From Sulfurovum sp. (lineage in GTDB: Bacteria; Campylobacterota; Campylobacteria; Campylobacterales; Sulfurovaceae), in assembly GCA_016744875.1 (NCBI GenBank), contig JADGDL010000032.1:1-23724 (forward strand): 23,724 bases of DNA. The letters run 5' to 3'. Below the pieces are notes generated by a model. That model was given only the letters and a program-made list of their open reading frames with translations, was not told the DNA's origin and ran no database searches. Positions 1-8,010 of the stretch are shown here, in pieces. Within the stretch, counting starts at the first letter, position 1. Each line of letters begins with the position of its first letter. Made by a program: the position numbers and the translations under genes.

Positions 1-2
1 CA

Positions 3-1205
3 CTTTTTTATATAGGTATTATTTTTGTACTTGGTACATTTATCGCATGGTTAAGTCCAAAAATGGGCTTGCCAAAAGTAGTAGGATACTTACTGTTAGG
101 GCTTATCATTGGGCCAGAAATACTTGGGATCATTCCAAAATACTTTATACAAGATACAGATATCATTATTGACTTGGCACTTTCTTTGATCGCTGTTTTA
201 GTTGGAGCAAATTTAAAATACAGCAGATTAAAAGGAATGGGGAAACAGATTGTATCGATCACATTTTTTGAAGCCACTTTTGCATTTTTATTTGTAGGTA
301 TCGGACTTTATATACTTTCAGACTTTTTAGTGTTTCCTTCAGATCAAAGTTTTGTCATTGCTATCCTTTTTTCTGGTCTTGCGTCTGCTACAGCACCCGC
401 AGCAACTATTGCAGTTGTACATGAACTCAAAGCCAAAGGAAAATTTACATCTACATTGCTTGCAGTTGTTGCTTCTGATGATGCTTTGGCTTTGATTTTC
501 TTTACTTTTGCGATCATATTGGGTGGTGTCTCTCTTGGAAATGGTGATTTTTCTTTTATGACACTCTTTAATATGTTTAGTCTTGTTATCTTAAGTGCAA
601 TTGTCGGTGTGATAGGCGCTGTTATCTCAGAAATGATCGATAAACTTTTTGGACATCATAAAGGAATGGAGACCATATCAACCATAGGTATGGTATTTAT
701 CGTTTTTAGTTTAAGTAAATATTGGCAACTTGAACCACTGTTAGCAACGTTAGTCATGGGTGTGGTGATGACCAATATCTCTCATGATTTTGATTTGGTT
801 GAAGAGGAGATTGATAATCACCTTGAAGAGATCATATTTATGCTATTTTTTATCCTTTCAGCCATGCATATGGATCTTAGTGCCCTTAGGACGATGCCTC
901 TTTTAATATTCTCCTATATTCTATTTCGATTTTTGGGAAAGATCTCTGGTGCATGGTTAGGCTCAAAAATAACTAATGCAGATAAATCTGTACAAACCTA
1001 TCTGGGGTTTGGACTTTTCCCGCAGGCAGGTGTAGCTATAGGATTGGCACTGTCTCTTCAGAATAGTCCAGGTTTTGAAAGCATAGCACCCTTGATCTTG
1101 AATGTGATCATTGCCACAACAGTGGTACATGAACTTGTAGGACCACTTTTTATAAAATATATTTTAAGAAAGTCTGGGGAGTGCGGAATGGATGAATCTC
1201 TGTAA
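3..1205 (+). CDS. Cation:proton antiporter, CPA2 family, 5'-truncated by window edge
   Basis: Inner-membrane monovalent cation (Na+ or K+)/H+ exchanger. The reading frame is open from base 3 without a stop, and the residues before the ATG at 63 (a hydrophobic stretch followed by WLSPK) look like the usual first membrane span. The gene therefore probably starts left of the window and 63 is an internal Met. The visible part is almost entirely hydrophobic, with about ten or more membrane segments. Numbered from the Met at 63, it has the early GLPKVVGYLLLGLIIGPE segment typical of CPA2 exchangers, a helix with TAPAAT (about 110-115), and an acidic pair D139-D140 in a membrane helix (ASDDALALIFF) matching the ion-binding site of the family. 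It ends with a short hydrophilic tail. It is separated by 173 bases from the next operon. Substrate cation cannot be read from sequence. Family is secure; a KefB-type subgroup is possible but there is no TrkA domain at the visible end. Confidence 0.88.
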   Translation, partial: LFYIGIIFVLGTFIAWLSPKMGLPKVVGYLLLGLIIGPEILGIIPKYFIQDTDIIIDLALSLIAVLVGANLKYSRLKGMGKQIVSITFFEATFAFLFVGIGLYILSDFLVFPSDQSFVIAILFSGLASATAPAATIAVVHELKAKGKFTSTLLAVVASDDALALIFFTFAIILGGVSLGNGDFSFMTLFNMFSLVILSAIVGVIGAVISEMIDKLFGHHKGMETISTIGMVFIVFSLSKYWQLEPLLATLVMGVVMTNISHDFDLVEEEIDNHLEEIIFMLFFILSAMHMDLSALRTMPLLIFSYILFRFLGKISGAWLGSKITNADKSVQTYLGFGLFPQAGVAIGLALSLQNSPGFESIAPLILNVIIATTVVHELVGPLFIKYILRKSGECGMDESL

Positions 1206-1341
1206 AGCAACTCATATGATACAAAATTTAAGAACAGTAGATTTGTGGTTTTAAGTTATTATCTTAAGAAATATAATCAATAAAATAATTATTTTAAAAG
1301 AAATATAAAAATATTTGTAAATAATTGCTTATTCATTAAGT

Positions 1342-1347
1342 TATAAT
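1342..1347 (+). promoter_or_regulatory. Candidate -10 box of the ABC export operon
   Basis: A perfect TATAAT lies 31 bases before the ATG at 1379, in a very AT-rich stretch with no good -35. A consensus -10 with only AT-rich periodic sequence upstream is the usual form of sigma-70 promoters in Campylobacterota. An AAAGGA ribosome-binding site follows at 1368-1373. The rest of the 1206-1378 gap shows only a weak TTAAG/CTTAA dyad near 1253-1269. Confidence 0.5.
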
Positions 1348-1378
1348 AGAAGCAACTTCATTTACATAAAGGAATGAA

Positions 1379-2062
1379 ATGATAAAAACTAATAATGTTT
1401 TCAAAATATATAAAATGGGTGAACTTGACCTTGAAGTGATTAAAGATTTGAATTTAGCTATTGGTGGAGGTGAATTTATCGCTATCGTAGGACCAAGTGG
1501 TAGCGGGAAAAGTACAGTACTCAATATCCTTGGAGGGCTTGATACTCCCACAAGTGGTGAAGTGCTTGTTGACAATATTAATATCACAGATTTAAATACC
1601 ACTGCTTTAGCGAAATTTAGAGGTGAAAAGATTGGGTTTATTTTCCAAAGTTTCAATCTTATTCCTGTTCTTTCTGTGTATGAAAATATCGAGTATCCTC
1701 TTATCATGATCCAAAATATTCCTCTTGAAGAGCGAAAAAAGCGTGTACTTGAAGTACTAAAAGAAGTAGATATGTTGGATCAGAAGGAGAAATACCCTGA
1801 TCAGATCTCGGGAGGACAAAAACAAAGAGTAGCTATAGCAAGAGCGCTCGTAACCAATCCTAAAATTGTTTTTGCGGATGAACCTACGGCTAACCTGGAC
1901 AGTAAAACAGCTCACCGTATCATCGAGCTTATGCATAAAATCAAACAAGACTATGGTACCACTTTTGTTTTTGCTACACATGACGAAAAGATCGTTGCTT
2001 CTGCCGAAAGGCTCATTACACTTGTTGATGGACAAATCACAGAAGATAAAAGGATCATATGA
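1379..2062 (+). CDS. ABC transporter ATP-binding protein, LolD/MacB type
   Basis: Cytoplasmic ATPase of an export-type ABC transporter (MacB/LolD subfamily, 227 aa, normal full length). All nucleotide-binding motifs are present: Walker A GPSGSGKST at 38-46, Q-loop Q90, signature ISGGQ at about 143-147, Walker B IVFADEP at 163-169, and H-loop H201. Members of this subfamily power extraction of lipids or lipoproteins from the inner membrane, or mechanotransmission to periplasmic partners, rather than transport through a channel. The start has a good AAAGGA site six bases upstream. Its stop overlaps the start of the permease gene by four bases (ATGA), so the two are translationally coupled. Only one permease gene follows, so the transporter is probably a permease homodimer, unlike LolCDE, which has two different permeases. 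Subfamily sure; substrate unknown. Confidence 0.93.
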   Translation: MIKTNNVFKIYKMGELDLEVIKDLNLAIGGGEFIAIVGPSGSGKSTVLNILGGLDTPTSGEVLVDNINITDLNTTALAKFRGEKIGFIFQSFNLIPVLSVYENIEYPLIMIQNIPLEERKKRVLEVLKEVDMLDQKEKYPDQISGGQKQRVAIARALVTNPKIVFADEPTANLDSKTAHRIIELMHKIKQDYGTTFVFATHDEKIVASAERLITLVDGQITEDKRII

Positions 2063-3300
2063 TGAGAAATATTATTAAAATAGCCTTCAGAAACCTTAAA
2101 AGAAGTTCAAGAAGAACTTTGCTTACTGCTGCACTCATTACCATAGGTGTTATCTTTGTGTTGGTATATTCTGCACTTTCCAGCAGTTTTAAGGCCTACA
2201 TGGTCGGCGAGATCACAGACTCTATGATGGGACACATTCAGATACATAAAAAAGGGTATATCGCTTCTGTTGACAACCTACCTCTTGATAAAAACTTGAA
2301 TAAAAAACAGATCGAAAAAGTACTGGATATTCTGAATGATAATCCTTATGTGGAGAGCTATACGTTCCGTATCAAACTAGGGGGTATGTTTTCCAACTAT
2401 GTCTCTTCTACCAATATACGCCTTAATGCCATCGATCCGAAAAAAGAACGGATCACCTTACCTTTATTTGAAAAAAGGATTATGAAGAGTGAGCCTCATC
2501 TTCTTAAACAAGGAGAGATGCTCGTCCCTGAACTTTTGGCTAAAGGTATGGGCGTAAAGAAAGGAGATACTTCGGTCCTTGTTGTGAACAACAAGCAAGG
2601 CTCAGTCAATGGTCTTAATCTTAAAGTCGTCGGTATTGTAGAACCCATTTCTGGTCCAGGGGGAAGAGATGGATACTTTCATATAGAAGATGCTAAAAAG
2701 ATCCTTCGTATTAAAGAAGCTGAAGTAAGTGAAATTGTCGTACGTATTAAAGATGTGTCCAAACTGCAAGAAGCTATGAAAAGTATGCAAAGTTTAACCA
2801 TGATCAAAAATCAAAAAGACAAACCCGTCTTTGAGATACATGCATGGACAAAATTGAGTCCTTTCTACAACATCATCAAAATGCTTAATATTATGGATAT
2901 CTCCATTAAAATTATTTTGATCTCTATTGTACTTATCTCGATCTTAAATGTCATGATCATGTCTGTCTATGAACGGATCAAAGAGATAGGAACGATAGCG
3001 GCGATGGGAACACCACCCTCTACCATAGTCAAACTTTTTCTGACGGAAGGATTTATGCTTGGTGTTTTTGGTGCCATCGTGGGAAGTATCATCTCTTTTG
3101 TCATTGTCAAAGTGATCGATACTATAGGTATCAGCTTTGCATTTGGAAGACAAAGTGACTTGGTACTTCACCCTTCATTACAAGGGAGTGATATCGTTGC
3201 TGTAAGCATTATAGTTATTATCATTTCGCTTATAGCCTCTATTTCGCCGGCATTTAAAGCAGCAAAGTTAAATCCTGTAGATGCATTAAGACAAAATTAG
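2059..3300 (+). CDS. ABC transporter permease, FtsX/MacB-like
   Basis: Inner-membrane permease of 413 aa, partner of the ATPase before it. The layout is typical of the MacB/LolC/LolE fold: an N-terminal membrane helix (about 20-42), a periplasmic MacB-PCD-type domain (about 43-265), then three C-terminal helices forming the FtsX domain (about 275-410). The SVYERIKEIGTIAAMGTPPS segment after the second helix is the coupling region conserved in FtsX-domain proteins, and the end (AAKLNPVDALRQN) is the common family ending. There is no fused ATPase, so it is not a MacB itself. Two adjacent ATGs occur (2059 and 2062); the first creates the ATGA overlap with the ATPase stop. Nine bases separate it from the next gene. 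Role in lipid or lipoprotein release toward the periplasmic LolA-like protein is inferred from order. Confidence 0.92.
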   Translation: MMRNIIKIAFRNLKRSSRRTLLTAALITIGVIFVLVYSALSSSFKAYMVGEITDSMMGHIQIHKKGYIASVDNLPLDKNLNKKQIEKVLDILNDNPYVESYTFRIKLGGMFSNYVSSTNIRLNAIDPKKERITLPLFEKRIMKSEPHLLKQGEMLVPELLAKGMGVKKGDTSVLVVNNKQGSVNGLNLKVVGIVEPISGPGGRDGYFHIEDAKKILRIKEAEVSEIVVRIKDVSKLQEAMKSMQSLTMIKNQKDKPVFEIHAWTKLSPFYNIIKMLNIMDISIKIILISIVLISILNVMIMSVYERIKEIGTIAAMGTPPSTIVKLFLTEGFMLGVFGAIVGSIISFVIVKVIDTIGISFAFGRQSDLVLHPSLQGSDIVAVSIIVIIISLIASISPAFKAAKLNPVDALRQN

Positions 3301-3308
3301 GAGAAATT

Positions 3309-4022
3309 ATGAAAAATTTATTAGTATTACTAGCGACTCTTTCACTTTTGGGAGCCAATGATCTACTCGAAAAGATAGACAGAAATCTACAACCTACTTC
3401 AAGTGAAAGCTACAAAAAACTTGTCAATATTGAACCTGACGGTAGCAAAAAAACTTTTTTACTTTACCAGGCAAAAAAAGGTAAAGAAAAAATGGTTTCT
3501 CTTTTCTTAGAACCAGAGAGTGAAAAAGGGAGAGCTACACTGAGACTGGGTGACAATATGTGGCTTTATATTCCTAATGTCGGGAAGCCTATCCGTATTG
3601 CTTCTATGCAATCTGTAGTAGGTGGTGTGTTTAACAACAGTGACATTATGAGGCTTGATTTTTCTGCAGAGTATAAAGTAACAGGACAAAAAGAAAGTAG
3701 TAGTGAATATACTCTGACACTAAAAGCAAAAAATGATTCTGTTGCCTATGACAAACTTATTATGACTGTAGATAAAAAAAGTGTGACTCCAAAAAAAGTG
3801 GTCTGTTACGCTTCTACAGGTATGGTCATTAAAACATTAACCTATAAAAACATTAAAAAGTTTGCTCCAGGAATAGTCAGACCTGCTGTAGTAGAGACAG
3901 TCAGTCCCTTCTATAAAGGATATAAATCTATCATGGTGTATGGAAAAATTACACCAAAGAGCTTTGCCAATGAAGTCTTTACCCTTGATAACATATCACA
4001 AGTAGGTACATTAAGACGATGA
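3309..4022 (+). CDS. LolA-like outer membrane lipoprotein-sorting protein
   Basis: A 237-aa periplasmic protein. An 18-residue N-terminal signal (MKNLLVLLATLSLLGAND) precedes a beta-rich body. Residues 74-97 (GRATLRLGDNMWLYIPN, then VGKPIRI) and the following SVVGGVFNNSDIMRLDF match the LolA-like family usually annotated as 'outer membrane lipoprotein-sorting protein', which has the open half-barrel fold of LolA/LolB/RseB. It lacks the classical LolA gene context, and its gene sits between an FtsX-type permease and an outer-membrane barrel, so it probably shuttles a lipid or lipidated cargo between the two. RBS AGGAGA lies 7 bases before the ATG. The stop overlaps the next start by four bases (ATGA). 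Family assignment is good; the cargo is unknown. Confidence 0.82.
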   Translation: MKNLLVLLATLSLLGANDLLEKIDRNLQPTSSESYKKLVNIEPDGSKKTFLLYQAKKGKEKMVSLFLEPESEKGRATLRLGDNMWLYIPNVGKPIRIASMQSVVGGVFNNSDIMRLDFSAEYKVTGQKESSSEYTLTLKAKNDSVAYDKLIMTVDKKSVTPKKVVCYASTGMVIKTLTYKNIKKFAPGIVRPAVVETVSPFYKGYKSIMVYGKITPKSFANEVFTLDNISQVGTLRR

Positions 4023-5158
4023 TACGTCCACTTCTTGCTATATTCATCTTATGGAACGTAGGAATACATGCAGATGATTATAGCTTCGATATGGAAAGTA
4101 TAGAAACAAAAAGTTTTGAATACTCGGGATATCTTCGTTCAGAATATAAATACCAAAATCTAAATCAGGACTCACCACTCTATACCTTGCTAAACAGGGA
4201 TGATAGTTCCCAAAATAGTTTTTTAAATGAAGCACTGTTTCGTTTTACACATTATAAAGATGATTTTAAACTCATCGGGGCACTCTCCGCAAGATATGTG
4301 AATATCAATGGGGAAGATGAGGATCGCTTTACCATCTATCAACTCTACGCTCATAACACGCTCTCCGTCAGACACTCTATAGATGTAGGTAAAAAAACAC
4401 TCAAATGGGGAACAGGATACTTTTTTAACCCTGCAGCCTTTCTTGACAGACCAAAAGACCCGACACAGCCAGAAAATGTCTATGAAGGTTATGTAATGGC
4501 AAACTATGCGTACAATAAAAGCTTTGATGGAGACTTACAAAACCTGAAACTAGATCTTATCTATATGCCTACATCATCACAAGTGAATGATGATTTTTAT
4601 GATGCATCATCAAGTAATTTGGCATTGAAACTTTATCTACTGTATCTTGATACAGATATATCATTCATCTATCTTTATAGCGATGAACAAAAAGACAAAA
4701 TCGGATTTACATTCTCCAGGAATCTGGCAACATATTTTGAGGTGCATGGGGAGTATGCAAAAGAAATCGGTGGTTATTACTCTTACCTTTTGGGATTAAA
4801 ATATGTGACACAAAATGATATAGCTATAACCAGTGAGTACTACTACGACTCTGACGGATTAACAAAGGATGAAATAAGATCTTCTATAAAGCTACTGCCT
4901 TTTCCTGGGAAAAGTTACTTTATAAATAAATTCTCAAAAAAAGAACCCTTTGGTATGGTCTACTCTTCTGTATATTTCAAAGATATGCTAAATACTGAAG
5001 ACCGTAGTCATTTAGATACTTTAGGGTTTATCTATACTTTCAAAAATAATATTGAACTAGACTTCTCTTATAATGTAAACACTGGAAATAAAGATAGTGA
5101 GTTTGGGAAAAAGATGGTGAGTGATTTTGCCTGGTTGAAAGCGACGTGGTATTTTTAG
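4019..5158 (+). CDS. Outer-membrane beta-barrel protein of the LolA-like/ABC operon
   Basis: I do not recognise a named family with certainty. The 379-aa product has a signal peptide (about residues 1-18, cleavage near IHA|DD), then alternating hydrophobic/polar strands with many aromatic residues, and ends in TWYF. A C-terminal Phe is the usual recognition feature for BAM-dependent outer-membrane barrels. Residues 124-153 (KKTLKWGTGYFFNP, then DRPKDP) resemble a strand-and-turn motif seen in porin-like proteins of the DUF1302 kind. No cysteines or haem motifs are present. The four-base overlap with the LolA-like gene argues that the barrel receives material from that protein. It could serve as an outer-membrane acceptor or export pore. 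Confidence is high for barrel and location, low for function. Confidence 0.72.
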   Translation: MIRPLLAIFILWNVGIHADDYSFDMESIETKSFEYSGYLRSEYKYQNLNQDSPLYTLLNRDDSSQNSFLNEALFRFTHYKDDFKLIGALSARYVNINGEDEDRFTIYQLYAHNTLSVRHSIDVGKKTLKWGTGYFFNPAAFLDRPKDPTQPENVYEGYVMANYAYNKSFDGDLQNLKLDLIYMPTSSQVNDDFYDASSSNLALKLYLLYLDTDISFIYLYSDEQKDKIGFTFSRNLATYFEVHGEYAKEIGGYYSYLLGLKYVTQNDIAITSEYYYDSDGLTKDEIRSSIKLLPFPGKSYFINKFSKKEPFGMVYSSVYFKDMLNTEDRSHLDTLGFIYTFKNNIELDFSYNVNTGNKDSEFGKKMVSDFAWLKATWYF

Positions 5159-5263
5159 GATAATCTAATTATGTATCTAAGCAAGCTTTATAAAATAATC
5201 ACTTTTCATATATTAGAAAAATGTTAGGTTTTAATGAGTTTTAATATGTAGGATAATGTTATT

Positions 5264-5278
5264 AAATAATAATTATCT
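5264..5278. promoter_or_regulatory. Candidate Fur/PerR-type box upstream of desulforubrerythrin
   Basis: AAATAATAATTATCT matches the Fur-family 7-1-7 palindrome TGATAAT-N-ATTATCA at 11 of 14 positions. It lies just before a candidate -10 (GATAAT, 5296-5301), as expected for a repressor site. The Campylobacter homologue of the downstream gene is, as I recall, iron/peroxide responsive. The region is AT-rich, so chance similarity is possible. The 182-base gap also holds three copies of TAGGATAAT (5156, 5249, 5293). Confidence 0.35.
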
Positions 5279-5340
5279 TTTAATCTTATTTATAGGATAA
5301 TAGTTCTATAGACAACTAATAAAATAAAAAGGATTCGAAT

Positions 5341-6000
5341 ATGAGACAATATGAAACGTATAAATGTAACAAATGTGGAAATGAAGTTGAAGTACAAACT
5401 GTAGGTGGCGGTGCTTTACATTGTTGTGGAGAAGCTATGGAGATGGTAACTGAAAATCTTACAATGGTTAACTTAATGAAGGCATTTGCAGGTGAATCTC
5501 AAGCAAGAAATAAATATGAATACTTTGCGAAAGTAGCCCAAAAAGAAGGTTATAGAGATATCGCTGAACATTTTCAAAGAGCAGCTAACAATGAAAAAAC
5601 GCATGCTAAACTTGAACTTGCTTTAAACAACAGAATGGAAACAGACAGTGAAGAGAGTTTTGGAGATACAAAAGCGAACCTTCAGTGTGCTATAGATGGT
5701 GAATCTTATGAAAATGTAACAATGTACCCGGACTTTGCTAAAATTGCAAAAGAAGAAGGATACAAGGAAGCAGCAAAACTATTTACAGGTATCGGTAAAG
5801 TAGAAGTAGAGCATGAAAAGATGTTCCAAATGCTTCTAGACAGACTTGAAGCAGATGCTGAGTTTGTTAGTGAAGATGCAGAAGAAGCGTGGATCTGTGA
5901 AGTATGTGGTCATGTACATTATGGTAAAAAAGCGTTAAAAAATTGTCCAGTATGTGATCATGGACAAGAATACCAGTCAAGGTTGAATTCTAAGAAATAA
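5341..6000 (+). CDS. rrc: Desulforubrerythrin (desulforedoxin-diiron-rubredoxin fusion)
   Basis: Cytoplasmic non-haem iron peroxidase, 219 aa, with three iron modules in one chain. First is an N-terminal desulforedoxin-like FeS4 knuckle with C9, C12 and the adjacent pair C28-C29. Then comes a ferritin-like four-helix diiron domain (about 45-165) with E52, E85xxH88, E121 and E155xxH158. Last is a C-terminal rubredoxin-like domain with C186xxC189 and C202xxC205. Ordinary rubrerythrin lacks the first module; this arrangement is that of the Campylobacter jejuni protein described as desulforubrerythrin (Rrc). It reduces H2O2 with electrons fed through the FeS4 centres, protecting a microaerophile from peroxide. 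It has its own promoter region, an AAAAAGGA ribosome site about eight bases before the ATG, and a hairpin terminator downstream, so it appears monocistronic. Confidence 0.92.
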   Translation: MRQYETYKCNKCGNEVEVQTVGGGALHCCGEAMEMVTENLTMVNLMKAFAGESQARNKYEYFAKVAQKEGYRDIAEHFQRAANNEKTHAKLELALNNRMETDSEESFGDTKANLQCAIDGESYENVTMYPDFAKIAKEEGYKEAAKLFTGIGKVEVEHEKMFQMLLDRLEADAEFVSEDAEEAWICEVCGHVHYGKKALKNCPVCDHGQEYQSRLNSKK

Positions 6001-6007
6001 GTTTAAT

Positions 6008-6035
6008 CATAGTCTCTAACCATTTTGAGACTATG
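6008..6035. terminator. Hairpin between convergent genes, likely bidirectional terminator
   Basis: A perfect 9-bp stem, CATAGTCTC (6008-6016) and GAGACTATG (6027-6035), with a 10-base loop lies eight bases after the desulforubrerythrin stop and 33 bases past the ubiD-like stop on the other strand. T-runs on either side are short (TTT with interruptions), so termination strength is uncertain, but position between convergent genes fits. Confidence 0.65.
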
Positions 6036-6068
6036 TTTACATAGGTTTTAAAATATATAACTTAAATA

Positions 6069-7889
6069 TTAAAAAGGAAGTAAACCAAACTTCCTAATAA
6101 ATGCATCATCGATATCTATAAGTCCTTTTTCCTGCAACATATCCAATACCTCTTTGGTACAAAAAGTATCGCCCGGCCATTCTCTTGCAAAGCTGTCAAC
6201 ATCACTTTTATTTGTAGCATCTACCATAATGAACGGTTCAAGTTTTACATCTCTCTGTGCATCTATGTTATTTGTCACTCTCCAGAGCAGCATGTACGGA
6301 TTGTCTAGTTCATTGTTCTCTTTGTCTACTATGATGAGTACTTTGATATGTTTGGAAAGAGGTGCGAGTTTATCCATAAGGTTTTTCATAGACTCTGTTT
6401 TTTCTACCATGAGCATACAAACAGGGTTTTTCGTCTCTCTGAAGTACTGTTTAAGGGCTACGATGTGTCTGTCTATTTTATGTAACTTTTCAAAAAGTGT
6501 TTCATCATCCAAAGGTGTTTCTAATCCATGTTCAATCTCATCTCCTGTGGCATCTACTCCTAGTTTTCCACCTACAAACTGCTCAGAAGAAGAGTGATCA
6601 AGATGATCAACAATGCCTTTTGTAATGAAAACTTTGGAAGGTTCTAACCTGTTCAGAATATGTCTACTTAATGCCTCACTCTCTTCAAGTTCTGGTGCAT
6701 CTTGACCTACAAAAAGTGCATGTTTTACAAAAGACATCTGCCCTACACCCCAAAATGCATGCATAAATTGCATTGCATGCCCTTTATAGAGTGTTTTCAT
6801 CTTCGCCATGATAAGGTTATGGAAAACACCATTTTCAGGCATATTGTAGTCTATGAGATCTGGTGCCATAGGTTTGAGCATTGGTAAAAAGACCCGTTCT
6901 GTTGCCCATCCCATATATTTATCTTCCAACGGTGGCTTTCCTACCACTGTTGCTTGAAATACCGGATGTTTCTTCATCGTGATAGTCTCTACATCCATTA
7001 CAGGGAATGGCTCTTTAAGTGTATAGTAACCCGTATGGTCACCAAATGGTCCTTCTATTTCTGTTAGTTCAGGGTCCACAAAACCTTCTATAACAACATC
7101 AACATCACGAGGTATATAGATCTCATTTGTAATGGACTTTACCAACTGAGCATTTTTGTTACGTACAAACCCATACAATAACATTTCAAACATACCATGA
7201 GGCATAGGTGCTTGACCACACCAAATGTAAAGAGGGTCACCTCCTATAGCTACAGTCACAGGCATCTTCTTCCCTGCTCTTTGATACTGATCGAAAAAGT
7301 GTGAAGCATCTTTATGTATCTGCCAGTGCATGCCTAAACGGTTTTTATCGTACTGTTGCAGTCTGTACATACCAAGGTTTTGCATCTGTCCGTCTAAACT
7401 TTGTGTATAGACCTGTCCCATGGTAATGAATGCCCCTCCATCCTCTTCCCAAGTCTTTAAAATAGGCAGCTTATCAAGATCAACTTCATTTTTAGGAATG
7501 ATGACTTCTTGACACTCTCCTTTAAACTTTAAACGTTTTGGGAAAACATTTTTAAGAGAAAAAAGTTTGGGGACCATGGCAAGTTTTGCTTTTAAACCTT
7601 TAGGCGGTTTGAGTTTCAAGAGATCATCGATCCCTTCAGCAACCTCGTCGGGATGTTTTCCAAATATCTTTTGCGTTAAATCTTTATTGGCAAAGATATT
7701 CATAAGTACAGGCATATCATAGGATATATCTTTTGCTTTATTAATAGGGTTGGTAAAAAGGATAGGTCGTGAATCATCTGTCTTGACCTCAACATACGCA
7801 ACATGTGGAATCTCAAGTTCTACATCTAAAGGTTCATCAATTACTTTTAAATTACCATTCTCTTTGAGCCACTCTACTACATCTTGCAT
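6069..7889 (-). CDS. ubiD: UbiD-family prenylated-FMN decarboxylase, likely menaquinone biosynthesis
   Basis: Non-oxidative aromatic acid decarboxylase of 606 aa using prenylated FMN made by a UbiX-type enzyme (not in this window). The family signature EGPFGDHTGYY is at 279-289, and the NLGMYRLQ segment (171-178) is the usual cofactor/metal-binding stretch. The length exceeds E. coli UbiD (about 497 aa) but matches the longer UbiD-like proteins of menaquinone-using bacteria. Campylobacterota make menaquinone by the futalosine route, where a UbiD-type enzyme removes the ring carboxylate after prenylation. That role is the best guess, from taxonomy rather than residues. RBS GAGGA sits at 7896-7900, and a minus-strand TATAAT at 7915-7920 is a candidate -10. 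The gene is divergent from the AsmA-like pair and stands alone. Substrate is not proven by sequence. Confidence 0.88.
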   Translation of the reverse strand: MQDVVEWLKENGNLKVIDEPLDVELEIPHVAYVEVKTDDSRPILFTNPINKAKDISYDMPVLMNIFANKDLTQKIFGKHPDEVAEGIDDLLKLKPPKGLKAKLAMVPKLFSLKNVFPKRLKFKGECQEVIIPKNEVDLDKLPILKTWEEDGGAFITMGQVYTQSLDGQMQNLGMYRLQQYDKNRLGMHWQIHKDASHFFDQYQRAGKKMPVTVAIGGDPLYIWCGQAPMPHGMFEMLLYGFVRNKNAQLVKSITNEIYIPRDVDVVIEGFVDPELTEIEGPFGDHTGYYTLKEPFPVMDVETITMKKHPVFQATVVGKPPLEDKYMGWATERVFLPMLKPMAPDLIDYNMPENGVFHNLIMAKMKTLYKGHAMQFMHAFWGVGQMSFVKHALFVGQDAPELEESEALSRHILNRLEPSKVFITKGIVDHLDHSSSEQFVGGKLGVDATGDEIEHGLETPLDDETLFEKLHKIDRHIVALKQYFRETKNPVCMLMVEKTESMKNLMDKLAPLSKHIKVLIIVDKENNELDNPYMLLWRVTNNIDAQRDVKLEPFIMVDATNKSDVDSFAREWPGDTFCTKEVLDMLQEKGLIDIDDAFIRKFGLLPF

Positions 7890-7914
7890 TTATAATCCTC
7901 TTTTTTAATCAAAT

Positions 7915-7920
7915 ATTATA
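7915..7920 (-). promoter_or_regulatory. Candidate -10 box for the ubiD-like gene
   Basis: A perfect TATAAT on the minus strand lies 25 bases before the ATG at 7889. It gives a short leader that holds the GAGGA ribosome site. It shares the 121-base divergent region with the promoter of the AsmA-like gene, for which TATACT at 7935-7940 or 7958-7963 on the plus strand are candidate -10 boxes. A six-bp dyad, CTACCT/AGGTAG (7962-7979), lies in the leader of that gene. Confidence 0.42.
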
Positions 7921-8010
7921 TCGATAAAGTATTTTATACTAGATGATTATGTTATCATATACTACCTCTAATTAGGTAGGTTATTAAAAAGCACTGGGGT
8001 TTTTTTAGAT

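Noticed and set aside
1253..1269. TTAAG/CTTAA dyad after the antiporter as a terminator
   Set aside because: The stem is five A/T-rich base pairs without a following T-run, too weak to call.
1336..1707. Minus-strand open frame of 123 codons over the ABC ATPase gene
   Set aside because: It is opposite the Walker A region of a conserved ATPase, with no ribosome site or family motif.
6154..6597. 147-codon open frame on the plus strand inside the ubiD-like gene
   Set aside because: It lies wholly antisense to a well-conserved enzyme, has no ribosome site, and its translation is Ser-rich with no family resemblance, as expected for a shadow frame.
7962..7979. Hairpin CTACCT/AGGTAG taken as a terminator
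   Set aside because: It lies between divergent genes where no transcript needs to end, and the T-run is 20 bases away. It is more likely part of a leader or operator.
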